NCBI GenBank assembly: GCA_964404745.1
Contig: CAYOLG010000018.1
Span: 1 to 64,000 of the forward strand
Origin: Pelagisphaera sp964404745
Lineage (GTDB): Bacteria > Verrucomicrobiota > Verrucomicrobiia > Opitutales > Opitutaceae
Direction: 5' to 3'
Length of the DNA: 64,000 nucleotides
Shown here piece after piece: positions 8,826-18,504 of this stretch (positions within the stretch are counted from its first letter, which is position 1; every line of letters starts with the position of its first letter). Made by a program: the position numbers and the translations under genes. The notes under the pieces are model-generated. The model was not told where the DNA came from, did not search any database, and saw only the letters and a program-made list of their open reading frames with translations.

Positions 8826-9698
8826 CTATTCGACATTAGCTACTTGTTCGCGAATGCGTTCCAGCTCGTTTTTCATATCGAGTATTCGCTTTGAGACATC
8901 AATGGAACAAGACTTACTCCCGGTTGTGTTAATTTCCCGGGCAAACTCCTGAACGATAAATTCCAACGAACGCCCCACCGGCTCCTCCTTGTCCAGAAGT
9001 TCATTGAACTGGTCAAAATGGCTTTCCAAACGAGTGATCTCTTCCGAAATATCGCAGCGATCGGCGAAAAGAGCGATTTCCTTCAACACCCTCTCATCAT
9101 CCGGGTCGATCTCCAGATCCGCCTGCTTCAGTCGGCTAAGCAGATTCTCCCGGTGAGCGGAAACCATATCTGGAGCCAATCTCTTAATCGATTGCAGCGT
9201 ATCCATTAAACTGGAACATCGGGCAGCTAGGTCCGACTTCAAAGCTGAGCCTTCCGCCGATCGCATAGCGACCAGTTCCTTGAGGGCTTCTTTAACGCAC
9301 GCTTGCAGCAGAGACTCAACCACTTCCTCCGGAATAGACCCTGGCTCCGGGTCGAGCAAACCCATGAGGTCAACGATTGTTTTCGCATCGATTTCCGCCG
9401 ATCCCCCATGACGCACTACCAACCCTTTGACTCGAGCCATTCCAGCTTCAATTTGGGCATCGCTCGGCAAGCCTTCGCTCCCCCCATTCGTATCCCGCAC
9501 ATCAATGGAAAACTGCAAGCGACCTCGACCCAATGCTAGTTTCGCCTGCTCCACCACCTTACGCTCCAGTCGCTGGAACTCTTTTGGGAGCGAGCACACT
9601 ACCTCCAGATTCTTCCGATTTACGGACGATACCTGAACCGTTACCGCAACGCCCTCAGCGCTCCGCTCGGCCCTGCCAAATCCGGTCATGCTCTTCAT
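8826..9698 (-). CDS. yicC: YicC-family endoribonuclease
   Basis: A 290-residue YicC/YloC family protein. The N-terminus MKSMTGFGRAE and the C-terminal (DUF1732) block GRSLEFIVQEF followed by REINTTGSKS are diagnostic. E. coli YicC is known to be an endoribonuclease acting on RNA such as RyhB. The start codon overlaps the trpB stop by 4 bp, so the two are translationally coupled; no functional link to tryptophan synthesis is known. The gene ends 10 bp from the convergent lspA. Confidence 0.93.
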   Translation of the reverse strand: MKSMTGFGRAERSAEGVAVTVQVSSVNRKNLEVVCSLPKEFQRLERKVVEQAKLALGRGRLQFSIDVRDTNGGSEGLPSDAQIEAGMARVKGLVVRHGGSAEIDAKTIVDLMGLLDPEPGSIPEEVVESLLQACVKEALKELVAMRSAEGSALKSDLAARCSSLMDTLQSIKRLAPDMVSAHRENLLSRLKQADLEIDPDDERVLKEIALFADRCDISEEITRLESHFDQFNELLDKEEPVGRSLEFIVQEFAREINTTGSKSCSIDVSKRILDMKNELERIREQVANVE

Positions 9699-10918
9699 AT
9701 CTCTTGTCCCAGAAATTTGGCTACCTGATTAACATCTTTGTCCCCTCTTCCGCTCAAATTCATGACAATTATCTGCTCCTTATCCATTTGGGGCGCCCGT
9801 TTAATGGTATAAGCCAGAGCGTGCGTCGACTCTAGGGCTGGGATGATTCCTTCCGTGCGGCAAAGCAGCTGAAACGCTTCCAGAACTTCATCATCCGTAG
9901 CGAAGCCATAATTGATGCGGCCGATATCGCGATAGTAGGCGTGCTCCGGTCCGATCGCCGCGTAGTCCAGTCCCGCAGAAATGGAATGCGTCAATTCTAT
10001 CTGTCCATCTTCATTCTGAAGGATATACGTTTTGCAGCCCTGAAGCACGCCAAGGCGCCCACCCTCGAACCGGGCAGCATGCTCGCCTTTAACGATACCA
10101 TGGCCACCCGCTTCAACACCGACCAAACGAATATCCGGTTCGTCCAGAAATTCGTAGAACAATCCGATGGCATTAGATCCGCCTCCTACACAAGCAATCA
10201 TTTCATCGGGCAGGCGTCCTTCCTTCTCCAAAATTTGAGCCCGAGTCTCCTGGCCAATTACTTTGTGGAAATCCCGCACCATCATGGGATAAGGATGGGC
10301 TCCCAGGGCAGAACCTAGAATGTAATGCGTATCTCTGACATTGGTCACCCAATCGCGCATAGCTTCGTTGACCGCATCCTTAAGTGTCTTTTGCCCTGAG
10401 TCTACGCCTCGAACCTCAGCCCCGCAAAGCTCCATCCGAAAAACGTTGAGCTTTTGCCGCTCCATATCGACGGAGCCCATGTAAACCACGCATTCAAGAC
10501 CCATCTTGGCGCAGACCGACGCAGTTGCCACTCCGTGCTGCCCAGCCCCAGTTTCCGCTATTATGCGCGTTTTACCCATTCGCTTCGCTAAGAGGGCCTG
10601 ACCAATGGCGTTGTTGATCTTGTGAGCCCCAGTATGCAGGAGGTCTTCGCGCTTGAGATAGATTTTAGCCCCGCCGAGTTTTTCCGTTAAGCGTTCAGCA
10701 AAATACAGGCCCGTGGGCCGGCCAGCGAATTCCTTTAACTGAAAGGCGAGTTCGTTTTGGAACTCCAAATCGTTTTTGGCTCGCTCGTACTCCTCTCCCA
10801 GCTCCTTGAGAGCGGTCATTAGCGTTTCCGGCACATAGCAGCCCCCAAACTCTCCAAACCGCCCATCCGAAGTCGGTAGACTCGCTTTGTCGAAATCTGC
10901 AGTTTTCACTTCGCTCAT
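9695..10918 (-). CDS. trpB: Tryptophan synthase beta chain
   Basis: A 407-residue PLP enzyme that condenses indole with serine to form tryptophan. The PLP lysine lies in HTGAHKINNAIGQ, and the phosphate-binding loop is visible as GGGSNAIG. The N-terminus FGEFGGCYVPETLM is standard for TrpB1-type subunits that pair with TrpA. trpA is not next to it here; instead the gene is coupled to yicC. No leader peptide or attenuator was recognised in the 120 bp upstream. Confidence 0.97.
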   Translation of the reverse strand: MSEVKTADFDKASLPTSDGRFGEFGGCYVPETLMTALKELGEEYERAKNDLEFQNELAFQLKEFAGRPTGLYFAERLTEKLGGAKIYLKREDLLHTGAHKINNAIGQALLAKRMGKTRIIAETGAGQHGVATASVCAKMGLECVVYMGSVDMERQKLNVFRMELCGAEVRGVDSGQKTLKDAVNEAMRDWVTNVRDTHYILGSALGAHPYPMMVRDFHKVIGQETRAQILEKEGRLPDEMIACVGGGSNAIGLFYEFLDEPDIRLVGVEAGGHGIVKGEHAARFEGGRLGVLQGCKTYILQNEDGQIELTHSISAGLDYAAIGPEHAYYRDIGRINYGFATDDEVLEAFQLLCRTEGIIPALESTHALAYTIKRAPQMDKEQIIVMNLSGRGDKDVNQVAKFLGQEI

Positions 10919-11040
10919 AAGAAAGAGGCATAATTCTCAACCCCCAACTATTAGCAATCGAAATTGCGACATACCGATGAATGGGGCCGGGTTACATAAC
11001 CCGCGGAATCGAATGAGCCAATGGCGGAGACCGCAATGAG

Positions 11041-11547
11041 CTAACCTTCCGACACGCGATTCTTCAGATAAGAAATAACGTCTTGGAATTTTGCCTCATT
11101 ACCGCTGTCTGCCTCGACGAGTTTCTCATGAGCCTCCAAACAGAGCCGAGCGCTTTCGAGTTCGTTCATTTCTCCATCGCCTAAAGAGGTTGCCTCTTTT
11201 GACTCAGGTTGCGACCCAGAACCGGTATCCAGAGTGGCGATTCGATGAAGCCCCAAGCCCCTAACGAGTTCCTGGTTTCGTTCGCTTAGACGCGAGAGAA
11301 CGACCGATCCCTGAGGCTCTCGTTTACGCAGTTCCAAGGCGCAGCCAGCCAATACGCCCAGTACCGTACTGTCCATTCCCGTGCATTCCTCGAAATCGAA
11401 AACATAGCACCGCTTACCCGATTCCGCAGAATCCTTGAGAAAGTCCTTCAGAGGCATGACGTTCTGGAACGATGCCCTCCCCACTATCTTGATAGCTACC
11501 GGGTGGGAATCGGGGTCGACTAGGAATACTGTCTCCTCGACTGCCAT
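11041..11547 (-). CDS. STAS-domain protein (anti-anti-sigma-like)
   Basis: A 168-residue protein with a STAS domain at about residues 5-100. The conserved strand-loop-helix reads YVFDFEECTGMDSTVLGVLAG with Ser60 where SpoIIAA-type antagonists are phosphorylated. The C-terminal 60 residues are acidic and low-complexity, then helical (ISYLKNRVSEG), which is an extension beyond the usual 110 residues. STAS proteins of this type bind anti-sigma kinases; no such kinase is nearby. It sits between acnA and trpB on the same strand, 40 bp after acnA. Confidence 0.78.
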   Translation of the reverse strand: MAVEETVFLVDPDSHPVAIKIVGRASFQNVMPLKDFLKDSAESGKRCYVFDFEECTGMDSTVLGVLAGCALELRKREPQGSVVLSRLSERNQELVRGLGLHRIATLDTGSGSQPESKEATSLGDGEMNELESARLCLEAHEKLVEADSGNEAKFQDVISYLKNRVSEG

Positions 11548-11587
11548 CGCTCTGAACCTTTTTAAGACACCAGAAACGAGTCAAAGT

Positions 11588-14299
11588 TTATTCCGCAGAC
11601 CGGATTATGTCCCTCAAAACGAAGGGAAGAATGCCACCATGCCTGATGTACTCCACTTCTATTGGGGTATCAACCCGAACTTTGAGACTAATTTCCTGTG
11701 TTTCACCATTAGCTCGAGCGATGACAGCCGTGAGCGATTGCTGGGGCTTAAGATCGTTACCCAAACCAGGCAGCGAAACCACTTCCGACCCATCGAGACC
11801 AAGCGATTGAGCACTATCGCCATCTTGAAACTCGAGCGGCAACACGCCCATGCCAATTAGATTGGATCGATGAATTCGTTCATAGCTGCAGGCCACAACG
11901 ACTTTTACGCCCAATAGACTCGTGCCTTTGGCAGCCCAATCTCGAGAACTGCCGGTACCATACTCAATCCCTGAGAAGATGATCAGCGGAACGCCGCGCT
12001 CCCGATAAACCTGAGCCGCATCGAATATGGTGGCTGGCTCTCCTTCGGGCATGATCTTGGTGAACCCACCTTCTTTGCCGTCAGCCATCTGGTTTTTAAC
12101 ACGCACGTTAGCAAAAGTGCCTCGCGTCATTATAAGATCATTACCACGGCGGGAACCGTAGGAATTGAAGTCCTTTGGCTCAACCCCTCTCGACTGCAGG
12201 AATTGTCCCGCCGGCGTCTCAGGTTTAAATGCTCCTGCCGGAGAAATGTGGTCCGTGGTAACCGAGTCGCCTAGAATCGCCAATGGACGCATTCCGCGAA
12301 TCGGCTGGATCGTCCCTACCTCCATAGAAAAACCATCGAAGAATGGGGGCTCATGGATGTAAGTAGAATCTGGGTTCCAATCGTAAATGGCCCCTGTGGA
12401 TGACTGAATCTGCGTCCACTCCTCATTGGAATTGGCCACATCTGAATACTCCTTTTGGAACATCTCCGTTTTCAATCCATTGCGAACGGCATTGGCCACC
12501 TCTTCGTTGGAAGGCCAAATGTCTTTCAGATAAACGTCCGAACCATCCGAACCTTGGCCAATCGGCTCATTATAGAGATTAATGTCCACCCGTCCTGCCA
12601 AGGCATAGGCGACCACCAATGGGGGCGACATGAGGAAGTTCGATTTGATCGATCCATGAACGCGGGCCTCGAAATTACGATTGCCAGAGAGAACGGATGC
12701 CGCAATCAGTTCGCCCTCTTTAATGGCCCTTTCAATTTCCGGAGCCAGCGGTCCGCTGTTCCCAATACAGGTCGTGCACCCATAAGCCACTAGATTGAAA
12801 CCGATCTTGTCCAGGTAGGATTGCAGCCCCGTCTCTTCCAAGTAGTCAGTAACCACTCGAGAACCGGGCCCCAAACTCGTTTTCACATAGCCCGGGACTG
12901 ACAAACCGCGCTCAACGGCCTTCTTGGCCACCAGTCCGGCTGCCAGCATAACCCCAGGATTCGACGTGTTCGTGCAGGAAGTAATCGCCGCTATCAAAAC
13001 GGAGCCATGCCCAATCTCGCCGTTACCGTTGAGCGAAACCTTTGCCTCCCGCTTTTCACCGGGCTGGCCAAAACCGCCATCCGAAACAGGCTTTTCGAAC
13101 AATTCGTTGAACGAAGCCTTCAATTGGGAAACGGAAATGCGCTCTTTGGGATTCTTGGGTCCCGCGACGCTGGACTCGATCTCGCTGAGGTCGATCGTCA
13201 ACGTCTTGGTGTATTCAATTTCTCCCGCATCAGGAATTCCAAATATTCCTTGGGCTTGGCAGTAGGATTTAATGGCCTGCGTTTGCTCTGCGCTGCGACC
13301 GCTTTCCCTCAAGTAGTCCAAGGACCTCTCGTCAACTGGGAAAAAGCCCATAGTCGCCCCATACTCGGGAGCCATATTCGCGATCGTGGCCCTGTCGGCC
13401 AGTGAAAGATTGCGAGCCCCTTCGCCGAAATACTCGACGAATTTCCCGACCACCCCCAGCGCTCGTAAGCGCTCGGTAATCGTCAAAGTGAGGTCCGTGG
13501 CCGTAATACCTTCCTTCAGCTCCCCCTTCAGTTCCACACCCACCACTTCGGGTGTCAGGAAATAGACCGGTTGCCCAAGCATGCCAGCTTCCGCCTCGAT
13601 GCCTCCGACTCCCCATCCGACGACGCCTAGGCCATTGATCATGGTGGTGTGCGAGTCCGTTCCCACTAGCGTGTCCGGGTAGCAGAGCAATCCACCTTCC
13701 ACTGGCCTCTGATGCACCACCTTGGCTAGATACTCTAGATTAACCTGGTGCACGATCCCAATGCCAGGAGGGACTACCTGAAAGGTTTCAAATGCCTGCT
13801 GGCCCCACTTGAGAAACTCATAGCGCTCCATGTTGCGCTGGAACTCTATGGCCATATTTGCCTTGAAGGCCTCGGCGGTGCCAGCCTTATCAACTTGTAC
13901 CGAATGATCCACTACAAGATCTACTGGTACGAGAGGTTCGATCATGGAGGCGTCTTTACCCAGTTCATCCACCGCCGAACGCATGGCTGCCAAGTCCACC
14001 AGTAAGGGAACTCCCGTAAAATCCTGCAATACGATCCGCGAAACCACGAAGGGAATCTCCGATTGCGACGGGGCGGCGGCATTCCAATTGGCCAATGTCT
14101 TGACGTCGTCCTCCGTAATGCGCTTGCCATCGCAATTCCGCAAAACCGATTCGAGAACGAGGCGTATGGATACCGGAAGTTTCGATACCGGGCCGATTCC
14201 GGCTTCCTCTAGGGCTGGCAGCGAATAGAAGTAAGAATCGCTTCCAGAACCTGAATCGAATGTCTTCAGAGAATTCAGTGGATTGAGTAGGTCGCTCAT
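11588..14299 (-). CDS. acnA: Aconitate hydratase A
   Basis: A 903-residue monomeric aconitase of the AcnA/IRP1 type, interconverting citrate and isocitrate in the TCA cycle. Cluster cysteines are in ITSCTNTSNPGVM and YGCTTCIGNSGPL. The swivel domain at the C-terminus has SGIEYGTGSSRDWAAKG. The start at 14299 (MSDLLNPLNSLKTF) is preferred; an in-frame start 51 bp upstream adds residues not typical of the family. It is followed at 40 bp by the STAS gene. Confidence 0.97.
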   Translation of the reverse strand: MSDLLNPLNSLKTFDSGSGSDSYFYSLPALEEAGIGPVSKLPVSIRLVLESVLRNCDGKRITEDDVKTLANWNAAAPSQSEIPFVVSRIVLQDFTGVPLLVDLAAMRSAVDELGKDASMIEPLVPVDLVVDHSVQVDKAGTAEAFKANMAIEFQRNMERYEFLKWGQQAFETFQVVPPGIGIVHQVNLEYLAKVVHQRPVEGGLLCYPDTLVGTDSHTTMINGLGVVGWGVGGIEAEAGMLGQPVYFLTPEVVGVELKGELKEGITATDLTLTITERLRALGVVGKFVEYFGEGARNLSLADRATIANMAPEYGATMGFFPVDERSLDYLRESGRSAEQTQAIKSYCQAQGIFGIPDAGEIEYTKTLTIDLSEIESSVAGPKNPKERISVSQLKASFNELFEKPVSDGGFGQPGEKREAKVSLNGNGEIGHGSVLIAAITSCTNTSNPGVMLAAGLVAKKAVERGLSVPGYVKTSLGPGSRVVTDYLEETGLQSYLDKIGFNLVAYGCTTCIGNSGPLAPEIERAIKEGELIAASVLSGNRNFEARVHGSIKSNFLMSPPLVVAYALAGRVDINLYNEPIGQGSDGSDVYLKDIWPSNEEVANAVRNGLKTEMFQKEYSDVANSNEEWTQIQSSTGAIYDWNPDSTYIHEPPFFDGFSMEVGTIQPIRGMRPLAILGDSVTTDHISPAGAFKPETPAGQFLQSRGVEPKDFNSYGSRRGNDLIMTRGTFANVRVKNQMADGKEGGFTKIMPEGEPATIFDAAQVYRERGVPLIIFSGIEYGTGSSRDWAAKGTSLLGVKVVVACSYERIHRSNLIGMGVLPLEFQDGDSAQSLGLDGSEVVSLPGLGNDLKPQQSLTAVIARANGETQEISLKVRVDTPIEVEYIRHGGILPFVLRDIIRSAE

Positions 14300-14410
14300 A
14301 AGTGCTTGAAATAATCTAGGTGCTAGGCTTCTGGCATGGCCGATACCCAACTGGCAACGGAGGCAAATTAGGGCGTCCCTAAATCGGTGACGCCCTATCA
14401 GAATACTAGT

Positions 14411-14884
14411 TTACGCGAGTGCCGCTTTGATGGCTTCGAAATCGGGTAATTGTTTGGGATCGTCGCTAGACTCGGAATAGACGACCGTTCCCTCTTTATC
14501 GATAACGAAGGCAGAACGCTTGGAAACTCCTTTGAATCCAAGCAGATCTTCAAAAAGCACATCGTAAGCCACACTCACGTCTTTGTTGAAATCACTCAGA
14601 AGCGGAAACTTGAAGCCGCCATTCGCCTGGGCGAACGCTTCTTGGGAAAACGGGCTATCCACACTGATCCCATACACTTGGGCATTGAGACCCTCGTAAT
14701 CTCCCAAGGAGTCCCGAATTGAGCATAGCTCGTCTTGGCAAACGCTAGTGAATGCCAGTGGGAAAAAGAGAAGTACGGTAGATGATTTACCGAAGTTGTC
14801 GCTCAAAGTGACGTCAGCTAATCCATCCTCATTTTTCGACTTCAAAGTAAAATCGGGCGCTTTGGTTCCAGTTGCGATAGCCAT
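14411..14884 (-). CDS. Peroxiredoxin, AhpE/PrxQ-like
   Basis: A 157-residue thioredoxin-fold peroxidase that reduces hydroperoxides. The active site reads PLAFTSVCQDELC. The PLAFT context is that of AhpE-type 1-Cys enzymes, yet a second cysteine lies five residues after the peroxidatic one (C-x4-C), the spacing used by PrxQ/BCP enzymes for the resolving cysteine. The rest (SDFNKDVSVAYDVL, KRSAFVIDKEG) is standard. It probably acts in the cytoplasm with a thioredoxin partner. It is 111 bp upstream of acnA on the same strand. Confidence 0.9.
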   Translation of the reverse strand: MAIATGTKAPDFTLKSKNEDGLADVTLSDNFGKSSTVLLFFPLAFTSVCQDELCSIRDSLGDYEGLNAQVYGISVDSPFSQEAFAQANGGFKFPLLSDFNKDVSVAYDVLFEDLLGFKGVSKRSAFVIDKEGTVVYSESSDDPKQLPDFEAIKAALA

Positions 14885-15014
14885 AATTGTAAGATGATTG
14901 TTTGGTTTATGCTTAAAATGACTGGCAAGAATTGGGATTTACCAATTCTAGGCAAATCGAAACCGCTGCTTACCCTCGATTTTCGAAGCCGGGCGGCGAT
15001 TCACTCGCGATACC

Positions 15015-15887
15015 TTAGCGCCGGGCGATTGCCCAGACATTGTCATTGGTCGGCAAGCAATCTCTCAAATTCATTCTCCGAACCTTCAAGCCCGAGCTCT
15101 CGATGATGCGAATGAGCGTTTGCGGCGTGAAATAATTGACGTGGTCAGGATAGCGAAAGCCACACCATCGATGTTGTCGCAGCTGGCGGTTCCAACTTCC
15201 GTAGTTCGGCACTTTGACGATTACGTAGCCGCCTTTTTTCAACTTGCACGACACGTTTCGCAGCGCTTCTAGAGGACGCACCTCGTGTTCGAGATAGGAG
15301 CAAAGAATAACCAGATCCACACTCGCGTCTTCCAGCGACGCCAGCCCGTCGATAGCAGACGAGTGGATACAGCGGCCACCGATTGGACCCAAGCGTCGAT
15401 CCGTTTCCTGAGCAAGCTGAGCGGAAATCTCGATTCCGATTGGGCGTAGGCTGGTTTCCCGAACCGCTTTGTAATGGCGAGCTATGCGCATGAGCTGTTC
15501 GCCCGTTCCGCAACCCACATCAACGACCGCCAGATCCGTCTCGCCAGTTCGCTCTTGTCCGATCGTATCGAGCAGTTTAAAAGCGACCTTTTCCAAGCGT
15601 TCGCGTTTTCGAAATCGCCTTTTTAAAGATTTGCTCAAATTGCTGGCAAAGGCTACCAGAGGCTCTTCCTGGCGACGGCGCCGAGACTCCTCCTCGTACG
15701 TCTTCTCCCAAGCGAACTCTTCAACAAGTCGTGAATAGTCTGGAGGGTTTTCTAAATAAACCATTCCGGTTTCCTGGCACTCGACCACTTTCCACTCGCC
15801 GCTCGAGTAGGGCGTTTCTCTAACCCGTGTAACCGTACCCGTTAACGGATTCACTCTAGGCGAAGGCTCGATATCAGACTTTTGCAT
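15015..15887 (-). CDS. SAM-dependent methyltransferase (class I)
   Basis: A 290-residue protein with a class I methyltransferase core at about residues 95-285. Motif I is VVDVGCGTGEQ, followed by an acidic residue in GIEIS, and the later block DLVILCSYLEHEVRPLEAL is typical of the Methyltransf_23/UbiG-like group. The C-terminal part (PNYGSWNRQL...HVNYFTPQTL) resembles methyltransferases of surface polysaccharide clusters. Residues 1-90 are not recognised. No sugar-related neighbours help; the substrate is unknown. Confidence 0.82.
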   Translation of the reverse strand: MQKSDIEPSPRVNPLTGTVTRVRETPYSSGEWKVVECQETGMVYLENPPDYSRLVEEFAWEKTYEEESRRRRQEEPLVAFASNLSKSLKRRFRKRERLEKVAFKLLDTIGQERTGETDLAVVDVGCGTGEQLMRIARHYKAVRETSLRPIGIEISAQLAQETDRRLGPIGGRCIHSSAIDGLASLEDASVDLVILCSYLEHEVRPLEALRNVSCKLKKGGYVIVKVPNYGSWNRQLRQHRWCGFRYPDHVNYFTPQTLIRIIESSGLKVRRMNLRDCLPTNDNVWAIARR

Positions 15888-16091
15888 TAATTCGAATGCT
15901 CTTACTAGCTACCACAATTTGTTGGCTACTTTTTGGCAAGAACCTTATCCGAAGCGGAACTCCTGAATAGAACTCTCAAATAGCGAACCATACATCTATC
16001 TAATACTTCGCTTATAGCTCACCATTTCCATCGTTCTCCTTGCAGTACAAGCTTTATAGCCTACGAACGTATCTTAATCCCGCTCGACCTA

Positions 16092-16961
16092 ATGATCAAA
16101 CAAATTGTCACTCACCCAGGAGGCGCCCACAAAGACGAATTCCTCGCCTGCTGCGTTCTCATAGCAGAACAGCCCGCTCCCATAAGCCGGAGGGATCCCA
16201 ACTGCAACGATCTCGACGATTCGTCCGTAGCCATTATCGACGTCGGCGATCGCCACGAGCCACTCAAGAAAAATTTCGACCACCACCAGTTCCCTAGAGA
16301 TCATGCCCCTACCTGCTCTTTGTCGCTGGTCCTTCAGGATCTAGGCCTTTATGACGACGCCCGGTCATTCTGCGATTGGCTGGAAACAGCCGAATGGTTC
16401 GACTGTCGCGGGGCAAACGCTACGGCGAACTGGCTGGGAGTCAAACGGGAGATCATCGGACGAATGAGCTCGCCCATCGAGCTATCGCTCCTGCGGCGCT
16501 TCGCCTCCCAAGGCGAGCATGCGCCCGGGGAACCCCTATGGGAAATCATGAAAATGATCGGAGAAGATTTAGTCGACTACCTACGAGGCCTGCGGAGCCG
16601 CCTCCAGTATATCAGCAAGCATAGCCAAGTTTGGAATATCGAGCGGGAATCGCAGTCCTTGGTCGCCGTCTATCTTCCCCGAACTCAACCTCTGCCTGAA
16701 GATCCTTCGATGGGACTCCCTCGCTTTATCGAGGAGAGCGGATTGGCCGCCAAGGCCCACGCCATGATCTACCCGGATCGGCGGGGCGATGGCTATGGGA
16801 TGTGCCGATACAATGATCACCCATCTATGGATTTCAATCGCATTTCTGAAGAGCCGGACGTTCACTTCGTGCATGCGGCTGGATTTATCGCGAAAACCTC
16901 CGCGACCGATTCCCAGAGACTGCAAGACTTGCTTTTCAAAAGCTATAGCAGCGATTCGTGA
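16092..16961 (+). CDS. MYG1-like (UPF0160) metal-dependent hydrolase family protein
   Basis: A 289-residue protein matching the MYG1 family. Metal-binding motifs are THPGGAHKDEFLA near the N-terminus and VGDRHEPLKKNFDHHQFP near residue 60, the DHH-like signature. A further conserved region is DGYGMCRYNDHPSMDF. MYG1 in eukaryotes is a 3'-5' RNA exonuclease; the function of short bacterial members is not established. Start at 16092 follows a 204-bp divergent region. The next gene begins 55 bp downstream on the same strand. Confidence 0.78.
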   Translation: MIKQIVTHPGGAHKDEFLACCVLIAEQPAPISRRDPNCNDLDDSSVAIIDVGDRHEPLKKNFDHHQFPRDHAPTCSLSLVLQDLGLYDDARSFCDWLETAEWFDCRGANATANWLGVKREIIGRMSSPIELSLLRRFASQGEHAPGEPLWEIMKMIGEDLVDYLRGLRSRLQYISKHSQVWNIERESQSLVAVYLPRTQPLPEDPSMGLPRFIEESGLAAKAHAMIYPDRRGDGYGMCRYNDHPSMDFNRISEEPDVHFVHAAGFIAKTSATDSQRLQDLLFKSYSSDS

Positions 16962-17016
16962 GCAACCTCAACTTTGCCCTTTGAACGCGTTTTTCTTCAA
17001 GAATATCAAACAACTC

Positions 17017-18480
17017 ATGACTCGCTTGATCGCGATCTCCGCCATCGTCGCCGCGACTTCGTCTTGTTCGATTGCCCAGGACTTCACCGACCCCAATCCA
17101 CCAACAGTAAACGAGCTCAAGGCCCTACCGGCTCCAGGTCCGGTTTCTCAAACGGAACTCCGCTTCCACCAAGCCCCCAAACCCCTTCCCCAAAACGCGG
17201 TCACCGAGGACTGGATGGATTTTCTCGGGCCAAGCCACAATGCCATTTCTCGAGAGACCCATTTGCTGGCTCGGTTTGGCGAAAACGGTCCCAACATAGT
17301 TTGGGAAGTAGCGAAGGGAGAAGGCTATGCAGCTCCAGCGGTCATCGGAGAACGAGTGATCCTCTTTCATCGGGCGGGTGAAAACGAAGTCGTCGAATGC
17401 CTTGAAGCAGAAACAGGCCAACGTTTCTGGAAACAAAGCTACCCATCCGAGTACCACGACCGCTATGGATTCGGTAACGGTCCTCGTTGCCAGCCAATCA
17501 GCGATGGAAAGTTCATCTACACTCTGGGAGTCGAGGCGATCTTCAGCTGCTGGGAACTGATATCAGGCCAATTGCTTTGGCAACGCGACTTGAAAGCCGA
17601 TTTCGATCTAACGCTCGATTTCTTTGGAGTTGGGGCAACTCCTCTGCTCGAAGGGAATCTTGTAATCGTCAACATTGGAGCCGCTAACGGGCCGTGCGTG
17701 GCCGCCTTCGATAAGCGAAGCGGCAGCATGATATGGGGTGCCGGCGACCAGTGGGGGCCCAGCTACGCCTCGCCCATACCTGCTAACACCGAAGCCGGTC
17801 GACGGATCTTCGTTTTCGCTGGGGGGGAGAGCCGGCCAGCCTCAGGAGGGCTGCTGGTTATCGATCCTACCGATGGCCACATCGATTGCCGATTTCCCTG
17901 GCGCGGCAACCGATACGAGTCGGTCAATGCTTCCTCTCCTGTCGTCGTAGGCAACCGGGTCTACATCTCCGAATGCTATGGAACAGGAGGCGCTATGCTG
18001 GAAATCGCACCCGATGGATCCTGCTCGGAAAAGTGGAGCAACGAGATTCTCAATACCCATTTCATGACAGCTATCCATAAGGACGGCTACCTTTATGGAA
18101 TCGATGGCCATGGCCCTCGTAATGCCCCCATCGTTTGCATCGAACTTGAAACTGGAAAGGAAATGTGGCGAACGGAGCCTGAGTGGATCACGCCCATTTC
18201 CTCAGAAGGGCAAGCCCAGGAATACAACTTGGCCCCGGCCCTCGCTTCATTTCTTCTCGTTGATGGTCGCTGCCTCGTCCTCGGACAATACGGCCACTTG
18301 GCCTGGATCGACCTGAACCCTGAAGGCTACCGAGAACTCGATAGAGCCCATCTCTTTCTGGCCCGACAAACCTGGGCCCTGCCCACCCTCAGTCGTGGCC
18401 TCCTCTACGTAGTCCAGAACGATCCCGGTATCGACGATAGCCGTACACGTCTCATTTGCTATGATTTGAGAGGTGAATAG
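17017..18480 (+). CDS. Exported PQQ-like beta-propeller repeat protein
   Basis: A 487-residue protein. The start at 17017 gives a clear signal peptide (MTRLIAISAIVAATSSCSIAQ) with cleavage near SIAQ; the frame is open further upstream but overlaps the MYG1-like gene and is not leader-like. The mature part has repeated PQQ-type blades, for example ECLEAETGQRFWKQ, ISGQLLWQRDL, DKRSGSMIWG and ELETGKEMWRTEP. Such proteins in Verrucomicrobiota and Planctomycetes are periplasmic propellers of unknown substrate, similar to BamB or quinoprotein dehydrogenases. No dehydrogenase catalytic or cytochrome residues were seen. Confidence 0.85.
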   Translation: MTRLIAISAIVAATSSCSIAQDFTDPNPPTVNELKALPAPGPVSQTELRFHQAPKPLPQNAVTEDWMDFLGPSHNAISRETHLLARFGENGPNIVWEVAKGEGYAAPAVIGERVILFHRAGENEVVECLEAETGQRFWKQSYPSEYHDRYGFGNGPRCQPISDGKFIYTLGVEAIFSCWELISGQLLWQRDLKADFDLTLDFFGVGATPLLEGNLVIVNIGAANGPCVAAFDKRSGSMIWGAGDQWGPSYASPIPANTEAGRRIFVFAGGESRPASGGLLVIDPTDGHIDCRFPWRGNRYESVNASSPVVVGNRVYISECYGTGGAMLEIAPDGSCSEKWSNEILNTHFMTAIHKDGYLYGIDGHGPRNAPIVCIELETGKEMWRTEPEWITPISSEGQAQEYNLAPALASFLLVDGRCLVLGQYGHLAWIDLNPEGYRELDRAHLFLARQTWALPTLSRGLLYVVQNDPGIDDSRTRLICYDLRGE

Positions 18481-18504
18481 AAGCCTTGCGACTAGAATCT
18501 ATCC

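Noticed and set aside
10988..11004. Hairpin CGGGTTA-CA-TAACCCG between the STAS gene and trpB
   Set aside because: The loop is only two bases and no T-run follows, so it cannot be called a terminator.
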